Source: Acidobacteriota bacterium | GTDB taxonomy: Bacteria > Acidobacteriota > Terriglobia > Acidiferrales > UBA7541 | DNA length: 20,428 nt | NCBI GenBank assembly: GCA_003224135.1 | Contig: QHYO01000552.1 | Location: 1 to 20,428 of the forward strand | Reading direction: 5' to 3' | Part shown: piece by piece, positions 1 through 6,740 of the stretch | Numbering within the stretch: position 1 is the first letter of the stretch | How the letters are laid out: each line of letters starts with the position of its first letter | Notes under the pieces: generated by a model | Told to the model about the DNA's origin: nothing | Database searches by the model: none | What the model saw: only the letters and a program-made list of their open reading frames with translations | Made by a program: the position numbers and the translations under genes

Positions 1-1
1 G

Positions 2-58
2 TTCCGCGCAGTACGGTTGCTGCGAAAAAAATTACAGCGATTGGGAGTGCACTCATGA
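2..58 (+). CDS. C-terminal end of an upstream gene, possibly an ECF sigma factor (partial)
   Basis: The frame entering from the left edge is open and ends at TGA 56-58, giving a basic tail containing RAVRLLRKKLQRLGV. That resembles the last helix of sigma-70 region 4 in ECF sigma factors, where an arginine/lysine/leucine-rich helix ends the protein. With only 18 residues visible, the identity is inference. The stop overlaps the next start in an ATGA arrangement (55-58), which is direct evidence that the two genes are translationally coupled in one operon. Any other gene with a basic amphipathic C-terminal helix is possible. Confidence 0.4.
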   Translation, partial: FRAVRLLRKKLQRLGVHS

Positions 59-336
59 GGGAAGCCGAAAAAGAGGGCATGAAAGAGGCCGCGAAGAATT
101 CGACGGAGCGCAGCGAGTTCGCCGACATTCGCGACAAGTTGCGTGACGCTTTGCCGCCGGTCGAGCAGTTGGAGAATGGGGCGGAACTTCGCCGCGATCT
201 TTGGCCGGACATGCTTCGGCGGCTCGAGCATTCGCCTGTTCGCGTGCCGTGGTTTGACTGGGCGTTGCTTGCGATTTCCGGCGCCGCAGCCATTTTTTTT
301 CCGGCGCTGATTCCCGCGCTCGTTTATCACTTGTAG
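55..336 (+). CDS. Small single-pass membrane protein, coupled to the upstream gene
   Basis: A 93-residue protein not recognised as a named family. Residues 1-66 are highly charged and probably cytoplasmic or amphipathic. Residues 67-92 (from PWFDWALL through IPALVYHL) form one C-terminal hydrophobic segment, so it should sit in the membrane with its soluble part on one side. A GGGAG ribosome-binding site lies at 43-47, 7 bases before ATG 55. The start overlaps the preceding stop, so the pair is co-translated. If the upstream gene really is an ECF sigma factor, a small tail-anchored partner would be a candidate anti-sigma or signalling subunit. That is inference only: there is no zinc-finger (zf-HC2) HxxxCxxC motif. 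Confidence 0.75.
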   Translation: MREAEKEGMKEAAKNSTERSEFADIRDKLRDALPPVEQLENGAELRRDLWPDMLRRLEHSPVRVPWFDWALLAISGAAAIFFPALIPALVYHL

Positions 337-448
337 TCCGCCTTTCTCACGGGACGCAAGGAATTTTCTCTTCCGAGCGAGTGACTGGTGGGAAATATTG
401 GCGTGTACTTTTTGAGTTGAAAGGCAACTGTGAGGAGGGAGAGGGACC

Positions 449-862
449 ATGAACAAGCATCCGCTTCTTCGCGCATATCTTGCAGGCATCGCGGTGCCGA
501 CGGTTTTTCTGATGATCGTGGCCACCGTTTTCACTTTTGTGCGTTATGTCTACAATGCTCCCATTCCCATTGAACGCGTGATTGTGTTCCCGATGGCGTT
601 CGTTCCCAACCTGTGGGGTTTGTGGAACGTGCTGCACGCGGCGTTTTTTACGCAGGGGCGCCTTTCCCTGGGAATTTTTGGCTGCCTGCTTCCGCTACTC
701 CTCGCGCCGCTCGGCTATTTCGTGGCGCACATGCTGGAATTTCCCATCCCCTATCACATTTTCTCGCTTGCTCCGATCGGTCTGCCGGTCGCGATGATTC
801 TCTACTACCTTGCGTGGAAGTATCTCGTTTCGTCCTTGAACGCTGAACTCGGTATTTGCTAA
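449..862 (+). CDS. Polytopic membrane protein of unknown function
   Basis: A 137-residue, strongly hydrophobic protein with about four predicted membrane segments, near residues 9-33, 46-68, 70-95 and 103-127, and very short loops. There is no signal peptide beyond the first membrane segment and no obvious catalytic motif. The start is well supported: a purine-rich GGAGGGAG (434-441) precedes ATG 449 by 7 bases. It lies 112 bases downstream of the small single-pass membrane protein on the same strand, so it probably belongs to the same transcription unit. I do not recognise the family. Two shorter ORFs within it in other frames are shadows, because only this frame shows the alternation of membrane helices and short polar loops. 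Confidence 0.8.
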   Translation: MNKHPLLRAYLAGIAVPTVFLMIVATVFTFVRYVYNAPIPIERVIVFPMAFVPNLWGLWNVLHAAFFTQGRLSLGIFGCLLPLLLAPLGYFVAHMLEFPIPYHIFSLAPIGLPVAMILYYLAWKYLVSSLNAELGIC

Positions 863-1204
863 CAGAAAGTTCATCCGGGAATTCGCACGCCTTTCCACGT
901 CGTCGTTCTATTTCGCAACAGGTGCAGTGTCGGCGTCTGTGAGTGGGGTTGTGGGCGCAGCTGGGAGTTCGGTACTTTGTTCAATACATAATCTCGGAAT
1001 AAGTCAAATCTTTGACAGCCTTTAAATAGTGCGCGAAAAAATGTGGGTCTCTGTCGATTTCGAGGCTCCTTATTCGACGTGTATAGAGGACAACCAGAGT
1101 GCCGAGACGATGCTCGTCCGAACCTTCGGGCGGGGGACGATACTGGCGGCATCGGTCCTTCTCTGTGCCCAGACATTTACAGCCGCATCCAGAAAGGAAA
1201 CTCG
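863..1204. other. Intergenic stretch without a recognisable gene
   Basis: These 342 bases separate the membrane-protein gene from the VOC gene. Short open frames on both strands give low-complexity, arginine/proline-rich translations without family resemblance. A TTGACA hexamer is present at 1012-1017, but no convincing -10 hexamer lies 16-18 bases downstream, so I do not call a promoter. No terminator-like hairpin followed by T residues was found. Confidence 0.5.
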
Positions 1205-1627
1205 ATGAGACTACTCACCTATCTCAACTATGGCGGTAACTGCAAGCAGGCATTCCGTTTCTACGAGGAGCACCTCGGAGGAAAAATCACCATGATGATG
1301 ACCCACGACCAACAGCCGAATCCGAGTGAAGTTTCACCCGATTGGAAAAATGCCATCCTCCACGCCCGTATCAGCATTGGAGAAACGGAACTCATGGGTG
1401 CCGACGTCCCGCCGGACCGTTTTCAGCCCATGCGTAGCGCCTATCTTTCCCTCATCGTCAACAGCACAGAGGAGGCGGAGCGCATTTATGCGCTCCTCAC
1501 CGATGGCGGTCAGATTTTCATGCCGATGGAGGAGACCTTTTTCGCTGTCCGCTTTGCGATGCTCCGGGACAAGTTCGGCACGTCCTGGATGATCCTCCAC
1601 GAACGTCCGAGACCGCAGAGCGTCTAA
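1205..1627 (+). CDS. VOC-superfamily protein, PhnB/glyoxalase-like
   Basis: A 140-residue protein of the PhnB-like branch of the vicinal oxygen chelate superfamily. Typical elements are the opening LLTYLNYGGNCKQAFRFYEEHLGG (residues 3-26: beta strand, then the helix carrying FYEEHLGG), the GDTELMGAD-like segment ISIGETELMGAD (56-67), and the C-terminal FGTSWMILHERP (124-135). These proteins fold as paired beta-alpha-beta-beta-beta modules, often dimeric. Many lack a known substrate, so a demethylase or resistance role should not be assumed. The open frame extends upstream to 1043, but ATG 1205 is chosen because AGAAAGGA (1191-1198) precedes it at normal spacing and homology starts there. It appears monocistronic. 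Confidence 0.85.
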   Translation: MRLLTYLNYGGNCKQAFRFYEEHLGGKITMMMTHDQQPNPSEVSPDWKNAILHARISIGETELMGADVPPDRFQPMRSAYLSLIVNSTEEAERIYALLTDGGQIFMPMEETFFAVRFAMLRDKFGTSWMILHERPRPQSV

Positions 1628-1740
1628 AAAATGCGCGTCGAGCGCTTTGATGGATCCGGACTCGGCGTACCGAGGCTACAATGCAAGTGAGATCGTACGG
1701 AAGAGAAGACTAGCTTCGTGAGCCTGGCCTCGCCACCTCG

Positions 1741-1991
1741 ATTCACTGCACCTGCCGGGCTCACTCTCACTTTCCGTTGTGGGCTCCCGACGCGGCATTC
1801 ATTTATTTAGTCCAGGGTTCCCTTGCAGACAAATTGGACATCTGGCGCATCACTCCTCTGCCGGCCCTTACCATCTCGCTCCCGACTTCCACATTCGCGA
1901 CTTCGACATCTCGCCAGATGGTCGTGAAGTCGTCCTCGAACGAGTGCAGGAGCGTTCGGATGTGGTGCTGCTGGACCTCCCCCAACCATAA
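1741..1991 (+). pseudogene. Frameshifted remnant of a WD40-like (PD40/TolB-type) beta-propeller protein
   Basis: Two stretches of one family sit in different frames. In the frame of 1777 the translation is LWAPDAAFIYLVQGSLADKL followed by DIWRIT, a classic PD40 blade (WSPDG..IY..........DIW). In the frame of 1779, from about 1881, it reads HIRDFDISPDGREVVLERVQ followed by ERSDVVLLDLP and a TAA at 1989-1991, matching the usual C-terminal blade of propeller domains attached to acidobacterial serine/threonine kinases or TolB-like proteins. No single frame contains both, and the blades that should lie between them are too short or absent, so this is a decayed C-terminus with an indel plus deletion. 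No start codon or ribosome-binding site belongs to it. Confidence 0.6.
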
Positions 1992-2055
1992 TCCTTGATT
2001 GCCTCGGAGACGCGGTTTGGAGTTTGCCTCTGATTGCGGGAGGATGACGGGCAAC

Positions 2056-4737
2056 CTATTCATACCGAAGGGCCACCATCGGGTCCACTCGCGCTGCTCT
2101 TCTCGCCGGAATCCAGCACGCTAATGCACCGGTTCCCACCAATAACAGGGTTGTACCCGCCAAGGTCGCCGGATCGTAAGGTTTTAGACCACGCCACAAC
2201 TCCGCCTCGATTACTCGCCCGAGCAGCAGGCTCACAATCAATCCAATTGCAGCTCCAGCGGTCACCAGCCGCAAGCCCGTCCTAATCACGAATCGGAGCA
2301 CGTCCGTACGTTCCGCACCCAGGGCCATGCGGATTCCGATCTCATGTGTCTTCCGCGCTGTCGCGTACGCCAGCACGCTATAAACGCCCACAGTGACAAG
2401 AACCAGGCCTAGGCATCCGAAAATCGTCATCAGCAAGAACGCAAAGCGAGGGCCCGCATACAAAAGTTGGCTGATGCGATCCTCCAGCGCGCTCGGGAAG
2501 GCCAGTGCCACACCGGCATCGGTCGCCCAAACCGCTTGACGCACGTCATTCATCAGAGCTGCCGGTGTTTGCTGCGAGCGCACCAGCAGAACCTGCGCTC
2601 CCGAACCTGTAACGGTGTACGGAACCCAGACTTCCGGTTCGATGGGCGCCTGCAGACCCTGGTTGGTCACATCTGCCACTACTCCCACGATTTCAAACCA
2701 CGGCTCTCTCACCGGATCCGCAAGGGTTTCCAGGCCCGCCAGCTTGATTCGACGCCCCATCGGATCTTCGCCGCGAAGGAAAGTGGACGCGAACGTCTCG
2801 TTTACCACCGCCACTCTTCTTGCGTCGTTGACTTCCGCTTCGCTGAATGCACGACCCATCTTGAACGGAATACGCAGCACCCGGAAATATCCCTCGCTGA
2901 TGTTTTGCAGCAGCGCGTGCCATTCCTCCGCGTGCGACTTGCCGGAGATCTCCATCTTGCTGTCCATACCGCCGTAGGGTGGGAGCGCGCTCGACTCCGT
3001 CGCATCGACTACTCCGGGGATCGCCTTCACACGCGCAAGCAGCGGGTGGAAAAATCCGCGGACTTGCGCGGCTGTCTTGTAACGATCTTCGGGCAACGGC
3101 AACTGCGTCTGCAAGACGTGGTCCGCCTGCAGTCCCAGATGCACCTCGCGCAGCGCCACAAAACTTCGCATCAAGAGCCCCGCGCCGATCAACAGTGTCA
3201 GCGACACCGCCACTTCCATGACCACGACCGTATCGCGCATCCGCCCGGTGCGAAATCCGCCGATCACTCCCTTGCCGCTGTCGCGTAGCGGGTCGTTCAG
3301 ATCCCGCCGAGCAGCTCGCAGCGCCGGCGCCAATCCGAAAATCAGGGCGGTCAACACAGCCACGACGAGCGTGAAAACCATCACTGGCGCGTTCAGCTCG
3401 ATGACGGATTCCGCTGGGATCAAATTCAGCGGCATCGCTGCCACGATCAATTTCAATCCACCCCACGCAATCAACACGCCCAGCGCCGCTCCACCGATCG
3501 CCAACACGAGACTCTCAACCAGTAGCAATCGCACGAGTCTCGTGCGCCCGGCTCCCAGCACCGCGCGCAACGCGAATTCCTTCTCTCGCGACGTCGCTCG
3601 CGCCAGCATGAGGTTCGCAACGTTGCCGCAGCCGATCAGTAGTAACAATCCAACCGCCGCTAGAATCGTGTACAGCGTGGACTCGAATCGCCCTACGACC
3701 GTATCTCCCAACCTCTTAACTAACACCTGGAAGTGCGCGGGATAATCCTGCGGATTGATTTTCGCCAGATGATTGGCGATGACAGTCGCATCTGCCGCGG
3801 CTTGCGCCTTCGAGACGCCCGGCTTGAGTCGCCCTAGGAGGAACCAGCGCGACGGCAATCCCGCATATCCTGTCGCCGCTCCGCGAATCGGCGTCTCGGG
3901 AATCAACACGTCCGCTTCATACCAGCCAAAGCGCGGCGGCATGATTCCGATTAACGTTCGCGCCGTCCCATTCAGCACAAAAGTTTTGTTCAGCACTCCC
4001 GGATCACCGTTGAAACGCTCCATCCATGTCTTATGCCGCATCACAAATACCGGCGGTGCTCCCGGCTGGTAATCTGGGGCTTGGAGCACACGGCCGTAGA
4101 GAGCCGGCATGCCAAAGAATTCAAATGTGCCCGGCGTCACGTGCGCTCCATAAAGCAGCTCGACACCTTCTCCCTGTTTGTAGAGCACGAGGTCATCGGA
4201 CGCCGCAATGACGCCGTCAAAAACGTGGTTCTGCTCGGCAAATTCCAGAAGTTCATTCGAGGTGTATCCCTGACGTCCTCCTTCCTGACCCCGCGCAGTA
4301 TCGTGAATCTGCAGAAATACCATGCGTCCCGGATCCTTGTAAGGAAATGGTTCGAGCAGCACGTTGTCGATCACGCTGAAAATCGCGGTCGAGGCGCCAA
4401 TCCCTAATCCCAACGTGGCGATAGCCACCGCCGCGAATGCACGACTTCGTCCGAGGCTGCGCAGCGCGTAGCGTAGGTCGCGCCCGAGATCCTCGACCGA
4501 TACCAGGGTCCACAATTCTCTCCGGTCTTCCTGTAACAGTGTGGTATTTCCGAACTGACGTCGCGCCGCCGCCGCTGCGTCCTCCCGCGACATTCCTTGC
4601 GCCACAAAACGATCTACCAGCAATTGCAAATGCGTCTGCATCTCTTCGTCAAATTCACTGTCGCGTTTTCGAGATCGGAAAAGTCCGAGTACCCTGGCCG
4701 TAAAGGCTCGTAGCTGCGAAATTCGCTGGTTATCCAT
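2056..4737 (-). CDS. ADOP-family ABC-type permease (duplicated MacB-PCD/FtsX)
   Basis: An 893-residue inner-membrane protein. Order: a cytoplasmic N-terminal prefix (residues ~1-85, with the FDEEMQTHL and QGMSREDAAAAARRQFG signatures seen before such permeases); TM1 (~100-125); a MacB-like periplasmic domain (~128-345); an FtsX module with TM2-4 (~355-474); TM5 (~504-525); a second periplasmic domain; and a second FtsX module with three helices ending in the typical ARRAARVDPMVALRYE. Eight helices and two FtsX modules in one chain match the acidobacterial duplicated orphan permeases, which usually lack an adjacent ATPase; none is visible here. The substrate is unknown. The open frame extends 54 codons further upstream, but ATG 4737 is preferred: it follows GGGGAGAG, begins two bases after the padR stop, and the extension would overlap padR. 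Co-transcribed with padR. Confidence 0.92.
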   Translation of the reverse strand: MDNQRISQLRAFTARVLGLFRSRKRDSEFDEEMQTHLQLLVDRFVAQGMSREDAAAAARRQFGNTTLLQEDRRELWTLVSVEDLGRDLRYALRSLGRSRAFAAVAIATLGLGIGASTAIFSVIDNVLLEPFPYKDPGRMVFLQIHDTARGQEGGRQGYTSNELLEFAEQNHVFDGVIAASDDLVLYKQGEGVELLYGAHVTPGTFEFFGMPALYGRVLQAPDYQPGAPPVFVMRHKTWMERFNGDPGVLNKTFVLNGTARTLIGIMPPRFGWYEADVLIPETPIRGAATGYAGLPSRWFLLGRLKPGVSKAQAAADATVIANHLAKINPQDYPAHFQVLVKRLGDTVVGRFESTLYTILAAVGLLLLIGCGNVANLMLARATSREKEFALRAVLGAGRTRLVRLLLVESLVLAIGGAALGVLIAWGGLKLIVAAMPLNLIPAESVIELNAPVMVFTLVVAVLTALIFGLAPALRAARRDLNDPLRDSGKGVIGGFRTGRMRDTVVVMEVAVSLTLLIGAGLLMRSFVALREVHLGLQADHVLQTQLPLPEDRYKTAAQVRGFFHPLLARVKAIPGVVDATESSALPPYGGMDSKMEISGKSHAEEWHALLQNISEGYFRVLRIPFKMGRAFSEAEVNDARRVAVVNETFASTFLRGEDPMGRRIKLAGLETLADPVREPWFEIVGVVADVTNQGLQAPIEPEVWVPYTVTGSGAQVLLVRSQQTPAALMNDVRQAVWATDAGVALAFPSALEDRISQLLYAGPRFAFLLMTIFGCLGLVLVTVGVYSVLAYATARKTHEIGIRMALGAERTDVLRFVIRTGLRLVTAGAAIGLIVSLLLGRVIEAELWRGLKPYDPATLAGTTLLLVGTGALACWIPARRAARVDPMVALRYE

Positions 4738-4739
4738 GA

Positions 4740-5087
4740 CTATCTCTCCCCTTCCAATCGCAGCACACGCCCCACTACGCCCGAGATCCGCTCCCAATTC
4801 TCGGTTTCCACGGCAAGCCGCTTCTCGCCGCGTGCCGTGATCGAGTAAAACTTGGCCTTGCGGTTGTTGTCGGACGTCCCCCACTGCGCAGCGATCCACC
4901 CCTGCTGCAGCAGCCGCAACAACGACGTGTACACCGTACCCTCGTTCAACTGCAGCACATCGCGGCTAACCTGCTCGATCCGCCGGGCAATCCCGAACCC
5001 GTGTTGGGGGCCCAAAGCATGCAGTGTCTTCAGGATCATTAGGTCCAGCGTCCCTTGCAGCACTTCCGACTTTTTTGCATTGGTCAT
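4740..5087 (-). CDS. PadR-family transcriptional regulator
   Basis: A 115-residue winged-helix regulator. The N-terminal block EVLQGTLDLMILKTLHALGP (residues 8-27), the HGFGIARRIEQ segment (29-39), the recognition region LNEGTVYTSLLRLLQQGWI (47-65) and the wing NRKAKFYSITARGEKRL (75-91) are diagnostic. Family members are dimeric repressors responding to small molecules, and in Acidobacteria they commonly precede ADOP permeases. It lies immediately upstream of the permease (stop 4740, permease ATG 4737), so it is the likely local regulator of that operon and of itself. ATG 5087 is chosen over the 43-codon upstream extension because AAGGAAG precedes it and the homology starts at QGTLDLMIL. A long palindrome covers this ribosome-binding site. 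Confidence 0.93.
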   Translation of the reverse strand: MTNAKKSEVLQGTLDLMILKTLHALGPQHGFGIARRIEQVSRDVLQLNEGTVYTSLLRLLQQGWIAAQWGTSDNNRKAKFYSITARGEKRLAVETENWERISGVVGRVLRLEGER

Positions 5088-5093
5088 GTCGAC

Positions 5094-5137
5094 CTTCCTT
5101 TGCACACTGCAAAGGAAGCTACCATTTCTCCTTTGCA
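5094..5137 (-). promoter_or_regulatory. Palindrome and third half-site over the padR ribosome-binding site
   Basis: On the plus strand CTTCCTTTGCA (5094-5104), three bases, then TGCAAAGGAAG (5108-5118) form a perfect 11-bp inverted repeat. A further copy of the first arm's core, TCCTTTGCA, lies at 5129-5137, again a perfect inverted repeat of 9 bp with 5108-5116. The arm nearest padR contains its Shine-Dalgarno AAGGAAG. Two readings are possible: a PadR operator with three half-sites giving autoregulation, or an RNA hairpin masking the ribosome-binding site with a competing upstream pairing partner. PadR regulators usually bind their own promoter, so the operator reading is the more likely; neither is proven by sequence. 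Confidence 0.6.
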
Positions 5138-5209
5138 ATGTCCATAGGTACGAGTCGACTGGGCAGGGGTCCGATTTCCGGGATTCCGACGAGCGCCGGA
5201 ACGGCCCTC

Positions 5210-5245
5210 TTGACATGGCTATATTAGATAGCTATCATACAGAGG
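5210..5245 (+). promoter_or_regulatory. Promoter and operator of the Phd/PIN toxin-antitoxin operon
   Basis: TTGACA (5210-5215), a 17-base spacer and TATCAT (5233-5238) form a near-consensus housekeeping promoter. The 10-bp palindrome GATAGCTATC (5227-5236) overlaps the -10 box, and a related half ATGGCTAT lies at 5215-5222, a layout fitting autorepression by the antitoxin. Only seven bases separate the -10 box from the antitoxin ATG at 5246, so transcription should start at or next to the start codon and the mRNA is probably leaderless. Confidence 0.7.
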
Positions 5246-5491
5246 ATGAAGGTAAGCGTAGCAGATGCCAAGAACAAGCTTCCCGAACTGATCAGGGCCG
5301 CCGAGGATGGCGAAACCGTGACCATCTGCCGCCGTGGAGTGCCTGCCGTGGATATTGTCCGAACGAAAAAGCCCAGCCGCAAAAAGCGGAGGCTCGGAAC
5401 CCTCAAAGGCAAGATTCAAGTCCTCGAACCGGAATGGTGGAAGCCCATGTCGGACGACGAAGTCGACGCCTTCGTCGAAGGACGAGACTAG
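5246..5491 (+). CDS. Phd/YefM-type antitoxin
   Basis: An 81-residue antitoxin. Residues 1-40 (KVSVADAKNKLPELIRAAED, then GETVTICRRGVPAVDIV) are the DNA-binding Phd/YefM fold. The C-terminal part (from GTLKGKIQVLEPEWWKPMSD to DEVDAFVEG) is acidic and should wrap the toxin active site. In this family the antitoxin neutralises the toxin and represses the operon. The stop TAG (5489-5491) is directly followed by the toxin ATG (5492), so the pair is translationally linked. AGAGG touches the ATG with no spacing, which cannot act as a normal ribosome-binding site and agrees with leaderless translation. The start is supported by the homology beginning at the second residue. Confidence 0.9.
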   Translation: MKVSVADAKNKLPELIRAAEDGETVTICRRGVPAVDIVRTKKPSRKKRRLGTLKGKIQVLEPEWWKPMSDDEVDAFVEGRD

Positions 5492-5872
5492 ATGCGGTTG
5501 CTCTTGGACACGGTCGTCCTGATCTTCGCGGTTGAGTCACCGGAACGACTCACCAAGCGCGCGACCGCTCTTTTGCGGAATACGGAAAACATCTTAGAAG
5601 TGAGTGCAATTTCTCTTTCCGAAATCGCTATAAAGGCGGCGCGCGGCAAGCTAAAACTCTCTGTTGCAGACACGCACAGTGCGCTTGAGGACCTGGACCT
5701 CCGCATACTGCCCTATACGGCGCATCATGCGTTCTATCTTTTCGATCTCCCGCTACATCACGCGGACCCGTTCGACCGCCAAATCATCGCCCAGGCCGTG
5801 TGCGAAAAGATTCCGGTGGTCACTTGCGACGAGAAATTCAGCTTGTACAAAGAACTCAAAGTCCTTTGGTAA
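5492..5872 (+). CDS. PIN-domain ribonuclease toxin (VapC-like)
   Basis: A 126-residue PIN-domain toxin. The expected acidic metal-binding residues are all present: D6 in LLLDTVVLIFAV, E44 in SEIAIKAARGKL, D92 and D95 in HADPFDRQIIAQA, and D113 in VTCDEKF. The layout is that of the chromosomal PIN toxins paired with Phd-like antitoxins; such enzymes cleave RNA in a magnesium-dependent way when freed from the antitoxin. The start abuts the antitoxin stop; AAGGA within the end of the antitoxin gene is the likely ribosome-binding site. Length is normal and there is no frameshift, so the module looks functional. The IS remnant beginning 80 bases downstream suggests a mobile neighbourhood. Confidence 0.9.
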   Translation: MRLLLDTVVLIFAVESPERLTKRATALLRNTENILEVSAISLSEIAIKAARGKLKLSVADTHSALEDLDLRILPYTAHHAFYLFDLPLHHADPFDRQIIAQAVCEKIPVVTCDEKFSLYKELKVLW

Positions 5873-5951
5873 TTCTTTAGGTTTGGTCTCAAACGGAGTG
5901 GACATTTCCGCTCTGGCCTGACCTTCACGAACCACCTCTCCTGAGTCATTC

Positions 5952-6259
5952 GTGTTTCAAACATGCGTTGAACGCATTGACGGGCAACTAAGAAGTATGG
6001 AACCCAGAATCGACCTGCTGAGCGAACCCATAGCGCAACCGCTCGAGGCAAGGACGCTCGCGGGCATCAATCGGGTTTTGACCTTCGCGGACAGTTGTAC
6101 CGCATCACGGGCGTGGACCTCACGCACATCGACGGCATTGAGGTGCAGAATGCGCAAACGATAGTCTCCGAAGTGGGCGTAGACAACGTGCATTCGCGAT
6201 CCGCGAGCGGTTTCTTCGCATCCTGCCAAATCTCTCTTCTCGCTGATTCTGAGGCTTAG
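5952..6259 (+). pseudogene. Decayed IS110-family transposase fragment
   Basis: Two frames carry consecutive pieces of an IS110/IS116/IS902-type transposase. The frame of 5952 gives FQTCVERIDGQLRSMEPRID, the linker before the C-terminal domain. The frame of 6077 gives FDLRGQLYRITGVDLTHIDG, then IEVQNAQTIVSEVGVDN, then FFASCQISLLADSEA and a TAG at 6257-6259. The GVDLT.IDGI and TIVSEVG..  blocks are characteristic of the helix-hairpin-helix region preceding the serine-containing active site. Both ends of the transposase are missing, the frame is broken near 6045-6075, and no terminal repeats were found (IS110 elements generally lack them). It cannot encode an active enzyme. Confidence 0.7.
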
Positions 6260-6740
6260 GCCCAGCAGCAGTCATTGAGAACATTCAGAAGATGGAAATA
6301 GATCTTCGATTGCGGGGCCCCTCAATCACCGAGGCCTCTGATACGGGTAGTCGGTTCTGGCCAAAATGCGTTGATGCAAGAGTGGATGCCGCGTCCGCTG
6401 TGTATATATCGGGAAGTGAGATGTCCATATGCAGCGCGAGTATCCGCACATTCTGCTTACGGAACGCCCATACGGCCAAGGGCTCCGCCTCCTTCAGGCA
6501 AGGGCGCGTTTGGCGTAGGCCCAAACGGCCTCGGACTGGTTCCGGTGGCCGAACTCGTTCTCAAAGAACTCCTTCCATGATGACCCTGCGTCCCTTGGCC
6601 AGGAACGCGAAAAGGCTTGGCGTGCGTCTGAGAAGTTTGGGAGCAGCTACGAAAGGCGCTGAGTGGATCGAGGAGTTTACTATGTCGCTTTCCGGATTGA
6701 CTCCACAGATGAATGGCGAAGCAACCGAGAGGTATCAGCG
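6260..6740. other. Stretch without a recognisable gene between the IS remnant and phoD-like gene
   Basis: These 481 bases contain several open frames of 70-150 codons on both strands, but none shows membrane segments, motifs or composition of a known family. They overlap each other and the phoD-like start. One frame (about 6519-6659) ends in QEREKAWRASEKFGSSYERR, which looks protein-like but is not identifiable. The stretch probably includes debris from the same insertion event as the IS110 remnant, plus the promoter of the phosphatase gene; I could not place that promoter. Confidence 0.4.

Noticed and set aside
1012..1017. TTGACA as a -35 box for the VOC gene
   Set aside because: No acceptable -10 hexamer at 16-18 bases; the TAAATA nearby is too close.
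2467..3745. Long plus-strand open frames of 175-273 codons
   Set aside because: They lie antisense within the ADOP permease gene, have low-complexity His/Arg/Ser-rich translations and no family resemblance; they are shadows of a strongly supported gene.
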